A stretch of 21,855 bases of DNA from JAAYEL01 sp964345835 (lineage in GTDB: Bacteria; Bacillota; Clostridia; Tissierellales; Peptoniphilaceae). The notes below the pieces were generated by a model. It made no database searches, was not told the DNA's origin, and saw only the letters and a list, made by a program, of their open reading frames with translations. The position numbers and the translations under genes are program-made. Numbering within the stretch: position 1 is the stretch's first letter; every line of letters begins with the position of its first letter. Of this stretch, positions 6,973-14,480 are shown one piece after another. The stretch covers positions 1 to 21,855 of the forward strand of contig CAYFSL010000015.1 in assembly GCA_964345835.1 (NCBI GenBank). The letters are read 5' to 3'.

Positions 6973-7005
6973 AAGAGAAGGGCAGAGTCAATCTGACCTT
7001 CTCTT
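6973..7005 (-). terminator. Terminator of the glgP-fba operon
   Basis: AAGAGAAGG (6973-6981) pairs with CCTTCTCTT (6997-7005); after one mismatch CAGA/TCTG continues the stem, with a 5-base loop (6987-6991). On the minus strand the stem is followed by ATATTTTGCAATTTT, 59 bases after the aldolase stop codon. The T-tail is interrupted but the stem is strong. Confidence 0.78.
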
Positions 7006-7063
7006 GCTTTAAGATTTTGCTTTTATCCAGACCTCTAGCAAATAATTGTCCAGATACTTATAA

Positions 7064-7927
7064 TTAGGCCCTATTAGCAGAGCCGAATATCTCAATCTTT
7101 TCTTGGACCATATCGATTATAGCTTGGTTACCACCTGCTAAAAGCTTTCTAGGATCGAAACCCTTTCCTTTAAGGTCTGAGCCAGCCTCTATATAAGTCC
7201 TAACAGCCCTGGCAAAGGCTATTTGTATTTCTGTATTTACATTTATCTTTGACACTCCATGAGAAATGGCTTCTTTAATCATTTCTTCTGGAATACCTGT
7301 ACCCCCATGAAGAACAAGTGGAAGGTCTCCGATTTTATCCTTGATTGCTGCTAGGGCATCCATATCAAGGCCTTCCCAGTTATCTGGATATACTCCATGG
7401 ATATTTCCAATTCCTGCTGCTAAAAAGTCTACACCAAGGTCGGCAATCATCTTGCACTCTTCTGGGCTAGCTATCTCACCCTTTCCTACAACCCCATCTT
7501 CTTCGCCACCAATAGAGCCAACTTCAGCTTCGACTGAAATTCCCTTTGCGTGAGCCATTTCAACTATTTCTCTAGTTTTAGCTATATTTTCATCTATTGG
7601 ATAGTGGGACCCATCAAACATTATTGACTTAAATCCTGCTTCCATAGCTTTTATAGCCCCATCATAAGAACCGTGGTCTAGGTGGACTGCTACTGGGATG
7701 GTTATTTCTAAGTCTTTAATTAGCCCTTCAACCATTCCTACTACTGTGTTATAGCCTCCCATGTATTTAGCAGCACCTTCTGATACCCCAAGGATAACTG
7801 GAGATTTAACTTCTTGACAAGCTAATAGTATGTGCTTTGTCCACTCTAGGTTGTTGATATTAAATTGTCCTACTGCATATTTTCCTTCTAATGCTTTTCT
7901 AAGCATTTCACCTGCTTCTACTATCAT
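7064..7927 (-). CDS. fba: Class II fructose-1,6-bisphosphate aldolase
   Basis: A 287-residue zinc enzyme that reversibly splits fructose-1,6-bisphosphate to dihydroxyacetone phosphate and glyceraldehyde-3-phosphate in glycolysis and gluconeogenesis. Seen: KYAVGQFNINNLEW (16-29), AVHLDHGSYDGA with catalytic Asp84 and zinc His85, SVEAEVGSIGGEEDG (131-145), GNIHGVYP with zinc His177, LHGGTGIP with zinc His207, and the phosphate-binding INVNTEIQ (228-235). Length and order are those of the short Bacillus FbaA-like type. The frame is open for 7 more codons upstream, but these overlap the glycogen phosphorylase stop; GGGGG directly before the ATG at 7927 (spacing about 5) and the family's usual MLV-type N-terminus fix the start. 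It follows glgP by 8 bases, so both are on one transcript. The tagatose-bisphosphate aldolase branch is a less likely alternative. Confidence 0.94.
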   Translation of the reverse strand: MIVEAGEMLRKALEGKYAVGQFNINNLEWTKHILLACQEVKSPVILGVSEGAAKYMGGYNTVVGMVEGLIKDLEITIPVAVHLDHGSYDGAIKAMEAGFKSIMFDGSHYPIDENIAKTREIVEMAHAKGISVEAEVGSIGGEEDGVVGKGEIASPEECKMIADLGVDFLAAGIGNIHGVYPDNWEGLDMDALAAIKDKIGDLPLVLHGGTGIPEEMIKEAISHGVSKINVNTEIQIAFARAVRTYIEAGSDLKGKGFDPRKLLAGGNQAIIDMVQEKIEIFGSANRA

Positions 7928-7935
7928 CTTACCCC

Positions 7936-10317
7936 CTATATATTCCAAATTTCTTCTGCGTATTGTTTTATTGTCCTATCTGATGAGAAAATTCCACTAT
8001 TAGCAAGATTTATCAATGATTTCCTTGCAAAGTCTAGCTCATCCCTATAGTCCTTGTTGACTTTTTCATGGGCTACTTTATAACTTTCAAAGTCCTTTAA
8101 TAGGAAATACCTATCTCCTCTTTCTCCATTTTTAGGGTCAACCAGTTCGTTGTAAATATCAAGGAAATGATAACTTCCATTGTCTGTAATCTTGTCCTCA
8201 TCTACAAGTATATCTACCGCATCTCTGATATCTTCATTATTATGGTAGTACCACTTTGGATCATAACTTTCTTCTATAGCTGCTAATTCGTCTTCTTTAG
8301 CCCCGAATAGGTAGTTATTTTCAAGGCCAGCTGCGTCGAAAATTTCGACATTCGCCCCGTCTAAGGTACCCAGGGTAACAGTTGCGTTCATCATAAATTT
8401 CATATTACCTGTACCACTGGCCTCTTTACCGGCAGTCGATATCTGTTCAGAAATATCTGCAGCAGGGAATAGCTTTTCAGCATAGGTAACCCTGTAATTT
8501 GAAATAAACACAACCTTCAACTTCTTGTTTACATCATCATCGTTATTAATCATATCTGCAATTTCATTGATAAATTTAATGATTCCCTTGGCCCTAAAAT
8601 ATCCTGGTGCAGCCTTACCACCAAAGATAAAGGTAGTAGGGTAAAAATCCATCGACGGGTCTTTTTTAAGTCTGTTGTAAAGGTCTACAATATGAAGGGC
8701 GTTAAGGAGCTGCCTCTTGTATTCATGAAGTCTTTTTATTTGAATATCAAAAATTGAATTAGGATCAATTTCTATTCCTTCGGTCTTCAAGATGTAGTCA
8801 GCTAGTTCTTGCTTTTTCTCCTTTTTTATGTCGATTAACCTTCTCAAGACTTTTTCATCATATGCATATTTTTCAAGTCCCTTAAGGAGCGTCATATCAT
8901 GCTTCCAATCTTCAGACCCTAATAATTCATCTATAAGAGCAGTAAGCTTTGGATTGGAATACTGTAGCCACCTTCTAGGAGTTACTCCATTAGTCTTGTT
9001 ATTAAATTTGTCAGGAGAAAGTCTATACCATTGGTTTAGGGTGTCTTTTTTCAAGATTTCAGTATGGATAGCAGCAACCCCATTTATCGATGTAGCCATG
9101 TAGGTAGCTAAAAATGCCATCTCTACCAGGTCCCCCCTTATAATCCTATAGCTTTCGATTATATCCTTATCAAAATTTTTAATGGTTAACTCTCCTAGGA
9201 ACCTCTTATCAATTTCCTTTATTATGTCAAGGCACCTTGGACAGACCTCTTTAATCAAGGCCATTTCCCATTTTTCTAAAGCTTCTTGAAGGACGGTGTG
9301 GTTGGTAAAGGCAAATACCTTAGTCGCCACTTGGAAGGCTTCCTCCCATCCAAGCCCCTCATCATCTAGTAAAATCCTGATCAACTCAGGGATTGCTATA
9401 ACTGGGTGAGTATCGTTTAATTGGAAGATGTGGTATTCATGGAAGTTTGAAAACCTATCGTCTTCTGGGAAATTTTTCTTGTACTTGTCAACAACCTCTT
9501 GCATACTTGCAGATACAAAGAAATATTGTTGCATAAGCCTTAATAGCTTTCCTCTTCTCTGCATGTCATTAGGATAAAGAACCCTGGTGATATCTTCCGC
9601 TGTATTCTTTTCTCTTACGGAATCATCATAGTCAAAGTTGTTGAACTTTTTAAAGTCAAATCCTCCATTATTAAGAGCTTCTGACTGCCATAATCTTAGA
9701 GTGTTTACTACCCCGTTTCTATATCCAACAATTGGAACATCATAAGGGATTGCCTTAACCGCAAAGTCTCTAAACTTTACAAGCCTCATCTCACTTTCTT
9801 TTCTTATAGACCAAAAATCACCATGCTCGGTCCAGTTGTCTCCCTCTTCTATTTGGAAGCCTTCATCGAAAGCTTGCTTAAATATCCCTTGCGAATACCT
9901 AACTCCATATCCATGTAAAGGAAGGGATTCAGTTGCCCCTGACTCCATAAAGCAGGCTGCAAGTCTGCCCAACCCCCCATTACCTAGGGCTGCATCATCT
10001 TCTAGATTTTCTAGTTCGTCAAAATCAATATCCATCTCTTGAAGGATTTCCTTTACTTGGTCTAGAATTCCCATGTTTAATAGGTTATTGCCCATAGACC
10101 TACCTATCAAAAACTCCGCAGATAAATAATAAGCATTCCTCTTCTTACTGTTCTTCTCATTTGTTTCTATCCAGTCCTTCTGGATCATCTCCATTATAGT
10201 TTCGGATAAGGCAGAGTATTTTTCTCTCTTTGATGCCTGGTCAAATCTCTTGGCAAGTCTCGACTCGACATTAAACTTAAGCCTATCCTTAAAATTCTTC
10301 TTATCTAAAGTTACCAT
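7936..10317 (-). CDS. glgP: Glycogen/maltodextrin phosphorylase
   Basis: A 793-residue PLP-dependent phosphorylase that releases glucose-1-phosphate from alpha-1,4-glucans. The N-terminal domain contains RNAYYLSAEFLIGRSMGNNL, DAALGNGGLGRLAACFMES and GYGVRYSQGIFKQ, all family hallmarks; the middle has QLNDTHPVIAIPELIRIL; the C-terminal GT35 domain has NGVTPRRWL, DIQIKRLHEYKRQLLN, GGKAAPGY, and the cofactor motif EASGTGNMKFMMNATVTLG with the PLP lysine at about 640, then GTLDGANVEI. Length is slightly below E. coli GlgP (815), as in most Firmicutes. The start ATG at 10317 has AAGGGGG as ribosome binding site. It heads a two-gene operon with the aldolase. No glgC/glgA/glgB synthesis genes are in the window, so the glucan source (own glycogen or imported maltodextrin) is open. 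Confidence 0.96.
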   Translation of the reverse strand: MVTLDKKNFKDRLKFNVESRLAKRFDQASKREKYSALSETIMEMIQKDWIETNEKNSKKRNAYYLSAEFLIGRSMGNNLLNMGILDQVKEILQEMDIDFDELENLEDDAALGNGGLGRLAACFMESGATESLPLHGYGVRYSQGIFKQAFDEGFQIEEGDNWTEHGDFWSIRKESEMRLVKFRDFAVKAIPYDVPIVGYRNGVVNTLRLWQSEALNNGGFDFKKFNNFDYDDSVREKNTAEDITRVLYPNDMQRRGKLLRLMQQYFFVSASMQEVVDKYKKNFPEDDRFSNFHEYHIFQLNDTHPVIAIPELIRILLDDEGLGWEEAFQVATKVFAFTNHTVLQEALEKWEMALIKEVCPRCLDIIKEIDKRFLGELTIKNFDKDIIESYRIIRGDLVEMAFLATYMATSINGVAAIHTEILKKDTLNQWYRLSPDKFNNKTNGVTPRRWLQYSNPKLTALIDELLGSEDWKHDMTLLKGLEKYAYDEKVLRRLIDIKKEKKQELADYILKTEGIEIDPNSIFDIQIKRLHEYKRQLLNALHIVDLYNRLKKDPSMDFYPTTFIFGGKAAPGYFRAKGIIKFINEIADMINNDDDVNKKLKVVFISNYRVTYAEKLFPAADISEQISTAGKEASGTGNMKFMMNATVTLGTLDGANVEIFDAAGLENNYLFGAKEDELAAIEESYDPKWYYHNNEDIRDAVDILVDEDKITDNGSYHFLDIYNELVDPKNGERGDRYFLLKDFESYKVAHEKVNKDYRDELDFARKSLINLANSGIFSSDRTIKQYAEEIWNI

Positions 10318-10328
10318 ATTACCCCCTT

Positions 10329-10341
10329 AGCTATAATAGCT
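10329..10341. repeat. Palindrome AGCTATAATAGCT in the glgP leader
   Basis: A 6+6 inverted repeat with a single central base, located 11-24 bases before the glgP start, just upstream of its ribosome binding site. It could be an operator or a small leader hairpin; nothing more can be said from sequence. Confidence 0.3.
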
Positions 10342-10363
10342 TTTATATTATAATGCAAATAAC

Positions 10364-10372
10364 ATTATAGCA
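10364..10372 (-). promoter_or_regulatory. Candidate extended -10 promoter of glgP-fba
   Basis: On the minus strand TGC TATAAT (10372-10364) is a perfect -10 with the TG extension, about 47 bases before the glgP ATG. No clear -35 is present, which is common for extended -10 promoters. A second TATAAT (10352-10347) lies closer to the gene. Confidence 0.5.
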
Positions 10373-10453
10373 TATTTTAGAAATTGTTATAGAATTATCT
10401 ATATTTTTTTGTTAAAATTACCTTAAATAATCAATTAATGTTACGAAAATGAA

Positions 10454-10485
10454 AGGAGGATGTAGCTAAAGCTACAAATTTCATG
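10454..10485 (+). promoter_or_regulatory. Ribosome binding site separated from the start codon by a hairpin
   Basis: AGGAGG (10454-10459) lies 23 bases before the dCMP deaminase ATG (10483), far beyond the usual 5-9. Between them TGTAGC (10461-10466) and GCTACA (10471-10476) form a perfect 6-bp stem with loop TAAA. Folding this 16-base hairpin leaves an effective spacing of about 7. No ATG, GTG or TTG in the right frame lies closer; the only ATG directly after AGGAGG reads ATG TAG. Confidence 0.7.
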
Positions 10486-10917
10486 GCTAATAGAAAAAGT
10501 TGGGAAGAATATTTTATGAATCTAGCTCAGGGGATATCTGAAAGAGGCACCTGTGATAGGGCCTACGTAGGATGTGTCCTAGTCAATAAAGATAACAGGA
10601 TTGTATCTACTGGCTACAATGGATCAATATCTGGAAACCCCCACTGCGACCAGGTCGGTCATACTATGAGAGACGGTCATTGCATTGCTACTATCCATGC
10701 TGAAATGAACGCCCTGCTTTACTGTGCTAAAGAGGGAATATCGGTTAAAAATTCCACTTGCTACGTAACCCATTTTCCCTGCTTGAATTGTACAAAAGCT
10801 CTTATCCAGGCAGGCATCTCTAAGATTTATTATAGGGAGGGATATAGGATAGATCCATACGCCCTAGAACTTCTAAAAAGAAATGATATAGAAGCTATCC
10901 AGCTCAAGATATCTTAA
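10483..10917 (+). CDS. Deoxycytidylate (dCMP) deaminase, ComEB-like
   Basis: A 144-residue zinc deaminase converting dCMP to dUMP, the thymidylate synthase substrate. The N-terminus MANRKSWEEYFMNLAQGISERGTCDRAYVGCVLV matches the family's common opening, which supports this start despite the distant ribosome binding site. The zinc site is IHAEMNALL (His72, proton-shuttling Glu74) and THFPCLNCTKAL (Cys100, Cys103). Extra conserved Cys/His residues (Cys24, His54-Cys55, His66-Cys67 region) resemble the second, structural zinc site described in phage T4-type dCMP deaminases. Length is normal. It is a single-gene unit, divergent from glgP, followed about 120 bases later by a strong terminator. No comE genes are adjacent, so a competence role is not indicated. 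Confidence 0.93.
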   Translation: MANRKSWEEYFMNLAQGISERGTCDRAYVGCVLVNKDNRIVSTGYNGSISGNPHCDQVGHTMRDGHCIATIHAEMNALLYCAKEGISVKNSTCYVTHFPCLNCTKALIQAGISKIYYREGYRIDPYALELLKRNDIEAIQLKIS

Positions 10918-10976
10918 TTTAATTGTCCCCTTGACTAGTATAAAGGCCTTGTAATTGTTAACTAATTGACATAAGT

Positions 10977-11006
10977 TTGGTCTGGCTTGCTGTAAGTTAC
11001 TATAAT
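10977..11006 (+). promoter_or_regulatory. Possible orphan promoter in the 3' region of the dCMP deaminase gene
   Basis: TTGGTC (10977-10982), 18-base spacer, perfect TATAAT (11001-11006) on the plus strand. No gene follows: a transcript would run only about 70 bases to the hairpin at 11039-11077. Such pairs arise by chance in AT-rich DNA, so this is tentative. Confidence 0.25.
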
Positions 11007-11038
11007 AGAATTCATTCCTGATTAATTATTTACAATAG

Positions 11039-11077
11039 ATAAACACAGGTAGGATTATCACTTCTACCTGTGTTTAT
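11039..11077. terminator. 14-bp hairpin terminator between converging genes
   Basis: The left arm 11039-11052 (core AAACACAGGTAG) pairs perfectly over 14 bases with 11064-11077 (core CTACCTGTGTTT), loop 11 bases. On the plus strand it is followed by TTTCTTCTT, so it ends transcription from the dCMP deaminase side; it also lies 39 bases after the minus-strand HerA-like gene, where the T-tail is poorer. Confidence 0.85.
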
Positions 11078-11115
11078 TTTCTTCTTACTATCTTTATTTT
11101 ATAGACCAGCCTAGC

Positions 11116-12648
11116 CTATCTTTTTTTATTTCCAAATATCCCCCTGGATATTTGCCTACCTATCTCTCTTCCTATAGTTCCTAAGATATTATTTGCTACC
11201 CTATCGATGTAGCCCGTCTTTTTCTTAGCCTTAGCCTGACTTAGCTTCTCTTCTTGTTTTGCTCTTTCTTTAGCTAGTTTTTCAGCCTCTTTTTGAGCTT
11301 GGGCCTCTTCTTTAGCCCTTATTTTTTCTTCAGCTTCAGCCTTTAATCTTTCCTGCTCCTTTTCCTGGTCATCAAGCCTCTTTTGAGAAAGGATTTCATA
11401 AGCTGATTCCCGATCAATAGAATCAGAATACTTGTCAAAAAGACTTGAATTGTTTATTATATTAAGCCTTATAGATGGGTCAACCGTACCTATCTTTGAC
11501 TCTGGTGGGCTTATGAGGATTTTTTCCGCTATAGTCGGCTTGCTGTCCTCATCAAGAACTGAAACTACAGCTTCGCCCGTCTTCAGGTTTAATATCTCTT
11601 CTACCAGGTCTTGTCCCTCTTTTTGCCTAAATCCATCAGCAACAGACTTTACATCCTTTTGTTCTTTAGGAGTGTAGGCCCTTAGGGTGTGTTGAATCCT
11701 ATTGCCACATTGAGAGATTATTGAGTCTGGTATATCTGTCGGTTTTTGTGTTACAAAGAAAACTCCGACCCCCTTTGACCTAATTAACCTAGCTATCAGT
11801 TCAATTTTTTCTGTAACAAGTTTATTTTTTTTGTCAAATAAAAGGTGGGCTTCATCAAAGAAAAATACTATCTTCGGTTTTTCTAAGTCGCCTACTTCAG
11901 GTAGCCTCTCATATAGCTCTGAAAGCAGCCACAATAAAAAGGTTGAATATAGCATTGGATAGTTAAATAGCTCCTCAGAAGAAAGAATATTGATATACCC
12001 CATCTTCTCCTGGTCAAGTCTAATAAAGTCCGAGATATCGAAGCTTGGCTCACCAAAAAACTGGTCACCACCCTGCTCTTCTAAGACTAAAAGACTCCTA
12101 AGTATGGCTCCAATAGAGGCCTTACTTATATTGCCATAGTATTGGGACAGGTCTGAAGCATGGTCTCCCAGGTAATTAAGCATTGTCCTAAGGTCCTTTA
12201 TATCTATGATTAGCCATGAGTTTTCATCAGCCAACTTAAAGCATATGTTTAGGATGCCCTCTTGAGTCTCATTTAGGCCCATAAGCCTTGAAAGAAGAAT
12301 AGGCCCCATCTGTGATATTGTGGTTCTAACTGGGATTCCTTTTTTTGCAAAAACATCAAAAAATTCTACAGGAAATTCCCTTGGCTCATAGTCATCCAGG
12401 CCATTATGGTCAATCCTTTTAGATATAGCTTCATTTATTTCCCCTTTTTGAGAAAGACTGGCTAGGTCCCCCTTAATATCAGATAGGAATACTGGAATCC
12501 CCGCCTTAGAAAGATTTTCTGATATTAGCTTAAGAGTGACGGTCTTTCCTGACCCAGTAGCTCCCGTTATAAAGCCATGTCTATTTAACTTAGAATAGTT
12601 GATATATACAGGGTTGTCCCCCTTACCTAATAAAAATTTATCGTCCAT
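11116..12648 (-). CDS. HerA-like/DUF853 P-loop ATPase (YjgR type)
   Basis: A 510-residue ATPase of the HerA/FtsK superfamily. Near the N-terminus HGFITGATGSGKTVTLK carries Walker A (GATGSGKT, 29-36), followed by VFLSDIKGDLASLS (53-66), typical of the DUF853 group. Walker B is VFFFDEAHLLFD (261-272, Asp265-Glu266), then IARLIRSKGVGVFFVTQKPTDIP (285-307) with the conserved Gln, and QHTLRAYTPKEQKDV with a likely arginine finger. Residues about 423-477 form a long charged coiled coil (Glu/Lys/Ala/Gln), followed by a basic tail. The family is widespread in bacteria but its biological role is poorly defined; DNA translocation is inferred by homology with HerA. No nuclease partner (NurA) or Sir2 defence gene is adjacent, so there is no sign of a defence cassette. 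Start ATG with AGAGG upstream. It appears as a single-gene unit with its own promoter. Confidence 0.88.
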   Translation of the reverse strand: MDDKFLLGKGDNPVYINYSKLNRHGFITGATGSGKTVTLKLISENLSKAGIPVFLSDIKGDLASLSQKGEINEAISKRIDHNGLDDYEPREFPVEFFDVFAKKGIPVRTTISQMGPILLSRLMGLNETQEGILNICFKLADENSWLIIDIKDLRTMLNYLGDHASDLSQYYGNISKASIGAILRSLLVLEEQGGDQFFGEPSFDISDFIRLDQEKMGYINILSSEELFNYPMLYSTFLLWLLSELYERLPEVGDLEKPKIVFFFDEAHLLFDKKNKLVTEKIELIARLIRSKGVGVFFVTQKPTDIPDSIISQCGNRIQHTLRAYTPKEQKDVKSVADGFRQKEGQDLVEEILNLKTGEAVVSVLDEDSKPTIAEKILISPPESKIGTVDPSIRLNIINNSSLFDKYSDSIDRESAYEILSQKRLDDQEKEQERLKAEAEEKIRAKEEAQAQKEAEKLAKERAKQEEKLSQAKAKKKTGYIDRVANNILGTIGREIGRQISRGIFGNKKR

Positions 12649-12706
12649 GTCTACCTCTTTGCTTTCAAATTAAAAGTTGTAAATATCCTTTATAAGTATT
12701 AACCCT

Positions 12707-12735
12707 ATTATAAGTTAGTTCTTAGCTTCTTACAA
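12707..12735 (-). promoter_or_regulatory. Promoter of the HerA-like ATPase gene
   Basis: On the minus strand TTGTAA (12735-12730), a 17-base spacer and a perfect TATAAT (12712-12707), about 58 bases before the ATG at 12648. Confidence 0.65.
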
Positions 12736-12780
12736 TATTTCTATTCCATAGTTTTTCTTTATATTTTTATAAATTGAGTG

Positions 12781-12796
12781 TATACTACTAAGTATA
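12781..12796. repeat. Inverted repeat upstream of the deacetylase gene
   Basis: TATACT-ACTA-AGTATA is a perfect 6+6 inverted repeat about 50 bases before the deacetylase start, directly after a TTGAGT (12774-12779). It may be an operator or may contain the promoter -10 (TATACT or TATATT); the exact promoter is not clear. Confidence 0.35.
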
Positions 12797-12847
12797 TTAC
12801 ATCAAAATGCATTAACCTTAACTAAATGTAATACTAAGGAGAATAAG

Positions 12848-13918
12848 ATGAATAGAAATAAGAAAAGTCTTCCGCTAATATTGGTAGTTTCTATCCTAAT
12901 AATTGCGATATTTTTCCTTGTCTTTAAGCTATTTATTCCAGCTGCTAATAAAGAACAAGAAAAACTCGGAGGAAAAAACAACCAACAAATACTTGCAAAA
13001 GATAAGGGAAGAAATAATAACGAAGATTTAAATAAGAATCCATCTAATAATAAGAATCCTGGTTCAAATGATTCCAATGGGTCAACTAATCCGTCTGGAG
13101 ATAATCAAGCCAATGACCCATCAAAACCATCTGATGATAATGGTGGAGAAGATGAATCCGAAGGATTGAAGGCAAAAAGCCATGGCAAAAATCATCTTGC
13201 TAAGTCCAATGATTTTGCCTATAGTGCTAAACTTGTCCGTGAGAACCAAGAAAATGTTAAATACAAGGGTAAAAAAATCGCCTTTTTAACTTTTGATGAT
13301 GGTCCAAACACAAAAATAACACCTAAAATCCTAGATACCCTTGAAGAAAAGGGAGTTTATGCAACCTTCTTCATACCTGGATTTACCCTATCTCAAGAAA
13401 AAAACCAGGCGGTCCTAAAAAGGGCCTACGAAGCTGGACATGCTATAGCTACTCACTCTTTCTACCACGATTATGAAAAACTTTATCCTGGTCGTAAGGC
13501 AAATGCCAAGCAAGTAGTAAAGGAATATGACCTTACCCTAGCTAAGATGAAAGAAGTTTTAGGTGAAGATTTTGATACTAAGGTATGGAGATATCCTGGT
13601 GGACACATGTCCTGGAATAAAAAATCTCTTGTCGCTGCAGATGAAGGTCTTGCAGATAAAGGGGTTGAATGGATTGACTGGAACACTTCTACGGGAGATG
13701 CCCAACCAAAAATAGTACCAAAAGGGGATATCCCGAGACCAGAAAATACAGAACAAGCCCTAGCGAATTTCGAACTAAGCAAAAGGTACACTGGAAATCC
13801 AGACCTAGCAGTAATCCTTATGCATGACTCTGAAACAAAAAAGGTAACTGCTAATGCCCTTGGTTCCCTGATTGATGCCCTAAAGGCTCAAGGATATGAA
13901 TTTGGAATTCTTGAATAG
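12848..13918 (+). CDS. Membrane-anchored NodB polysaccharide deacetylase (PgdA-like)
   Basis: A 356-residue surface enzyme of carbohydrate esterase family 4. Residues 1-7 are basic, 8-30 form one membrane anchor (LPLILVVSILIIAIFFLVFK), and about 50-106 form a low-complexity Asn/Ser/Asp/Pro/Gly linker that probably spans the wall. The NodB domain follows from about 141: motif 1 FLTFDDGPNT (catalytic base Asp150, metal Asp151), motif 2 THSFYHDY (metal His203 and His207), motif 3 WRYPGGHMSW (Arg248), motif 4 EWIDWNTSTGDA, motif 5 VILMHDS (His326). All catalytic residues are present, so it should be active. By family, the likely action is removal of acetyl groups from peptidoglycan N-acetylglucosamine, giving lysozyme resistance; a wall polymer substrate is possible. 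AAGGAG lies 6 bases before the ATG. Transcribed alone. Confidence 0.92.
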   Translation: MNRNKKSLPLILVVSILIIAIFFLVFKLFIPAANKEQEKLGGKNNQQILAKDKGRNNNEDLNKNPSNNKNPGSNDSNGSTNPSGDNQANDPSKPSDDNGGEDESEGLKAKSHGKNHLAKSNDFAYSAKLVRENQENVKYKGKKIAFLTFDDGPNTKITPKILDTLEEKGVYATFFIPGFTLSQEKNQAVLKRAYEAGHAIATHSFYHDYEKLYPGRKANAKQVVKEYDLTLAKMKEVLGEDFDTKVWRYPGGHMSWNKKSLVAADEGLADKGVEWIDWNTSTGDAQPKIVPKGDIPRPENTEQALANFELSKRYTGNPDLAVILMHDSETKKVTANALGSLIDALKAQGYEFGILE

Positions 13919-13992
13919 TTTACCTTTGAGATTTTATAGGTCTTAGAATATATAAGACTTGAAATTAAAAAACTATGTAAAAATATAAAAAT

Positions 13993-14027
13993 AAAAACAG
14001 CTTCCTCTTAATGAGTTAGCTGTTTTT
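13993..14027. terminator. Bidirectional terminator between deacetylase and sufU
   Basis: AAAAACAGCT (13993-14002) pairs with AGCTGTTTTT (14018-14027), loop 15 bases, with the T/A tracts built into the stem ends so that it can work on both strands. It lies 74 bases after the deacetylase stop and 21 bases after the sufU stop. A second small dyad (AGGTCTTA/TAAGACTT, 13938-13960) precedes it without a T-tail. Confidence 0.82.
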
Positions 14028-14048
14028 CTTTGGCTTTTTACGGCCTCC

Positions 14049-14480
14049 CTATTTATTTGTTTTTAGTATTTCATCTAGGGTGTGCCAAGCAAGTACAGCA
14101 CATTTTACCCTAGCTGGAAGGACAGAGATATTTTTTAGGACAATAGCATCTTCAAGTTTTTCCAACTCTTCCTCATCTTCTATCTCCCCCTTTATCATGC
14201 CAATGAATGTATCTGCTAGGTCTTTGGCTTCTTCAACTGTCTTTCCTTTAATTGCATCTATCATCATAGAGGCAGATGCTTGGGAAATTGCACACCCTAT
14301 TCCTTCATAAGAGGCATCAACTATGACATTGTCTTCTACTTTTAGGTTAAGACTAATCTCATCCCCACAGCTTGGGTTATGTCCAAGCTCTGAATGAGTC
14401 TTTCCTTCTAGAGGCCTCTTATTGAATTTATTATTAGAGTGTTCTCTTATTAACTCTGTATATATTTGCTTAAGCTCCAT
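14049..14480 (-). CDS. sufU: SufU, zinc-dependent sulfur acceptor for SufS
   Basis: A 143-residue IscU-like fold protein. It has the three conserved cysteines: NPSCGDEI (Cys38, with Asp40), EGIGCAISQASASMM (Cys63) and ARVKCAVLAWHTL (Cys127), and the insertion between the second and third cysteine that distinguishes SufU from IscU. In Bacillus, SufU binds zinc and takes the persulfide from SufS rather than acting as a classical scaffold. Its ATG shares one base with the sufS stop (TAATG), so the two are translationally coupled. It is the last gene of the suf operon and is followed by a terminator. Confidence 0.95.
   Translation of the reverse strand: MELKQIYTELIREHSNNKFNKRPLEGKTHSELGHNPSCGDEISLNLKVEDNVIVDASYEGIGCAISQASASMMIDAIKGKTVEEAKDLADTFIGMIKGEIEDEEELEKLEDAIVLKNISVLPARVKCAVLAWHTLDEILKTNK

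Noticed and set aside
7928..7948. Seven extra N-terminal codons of the aldolase
   Set aside because: They overlap the glgP stop codon, lack a ribosome binding site, and are absent from the usual family N-terminus; the ATG at 7927 has a good site.
10460..10465. ATG directly after AGGAGG as the dCMP deaminase start
   Set aside because: It reads ATG TAG and stops at once, has no spacing to the ribosome binding site, and is in another frame than the deaminase.
10966..10971. Perfect TTGACA after the dCMP deaminase gene
   Set aside because: No -10-like hexamer at 16-18 bases; the TATAAT at 11001 is 29 bases away.
11116..12648. HerA-based anti-phage defence system
   Set aside because: HerA-type ATPases occur in defence cassettes with Sir2, NurA or DUF4297 partners; none is adjacent, and the coiled-coil DUF853 type is a general chromosomal gene.
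12802..13077. 91-residue hydrophobic minus-strand frame opposite the deacetylase start
   Set aside because: It is the antisense of the membrane anchor and Asn/Ser-rich linker of a clear plus-strand gene; its Phe/Leu-rich composition follows from that, and it has no supported start.
13938..13960. Hairpin AGGTCTTA/TAAGACTT as the deacetylase terminator
   Set aside because: No T-tail follows on either strand; the hairpin at 13993-14027 is the better terminator.
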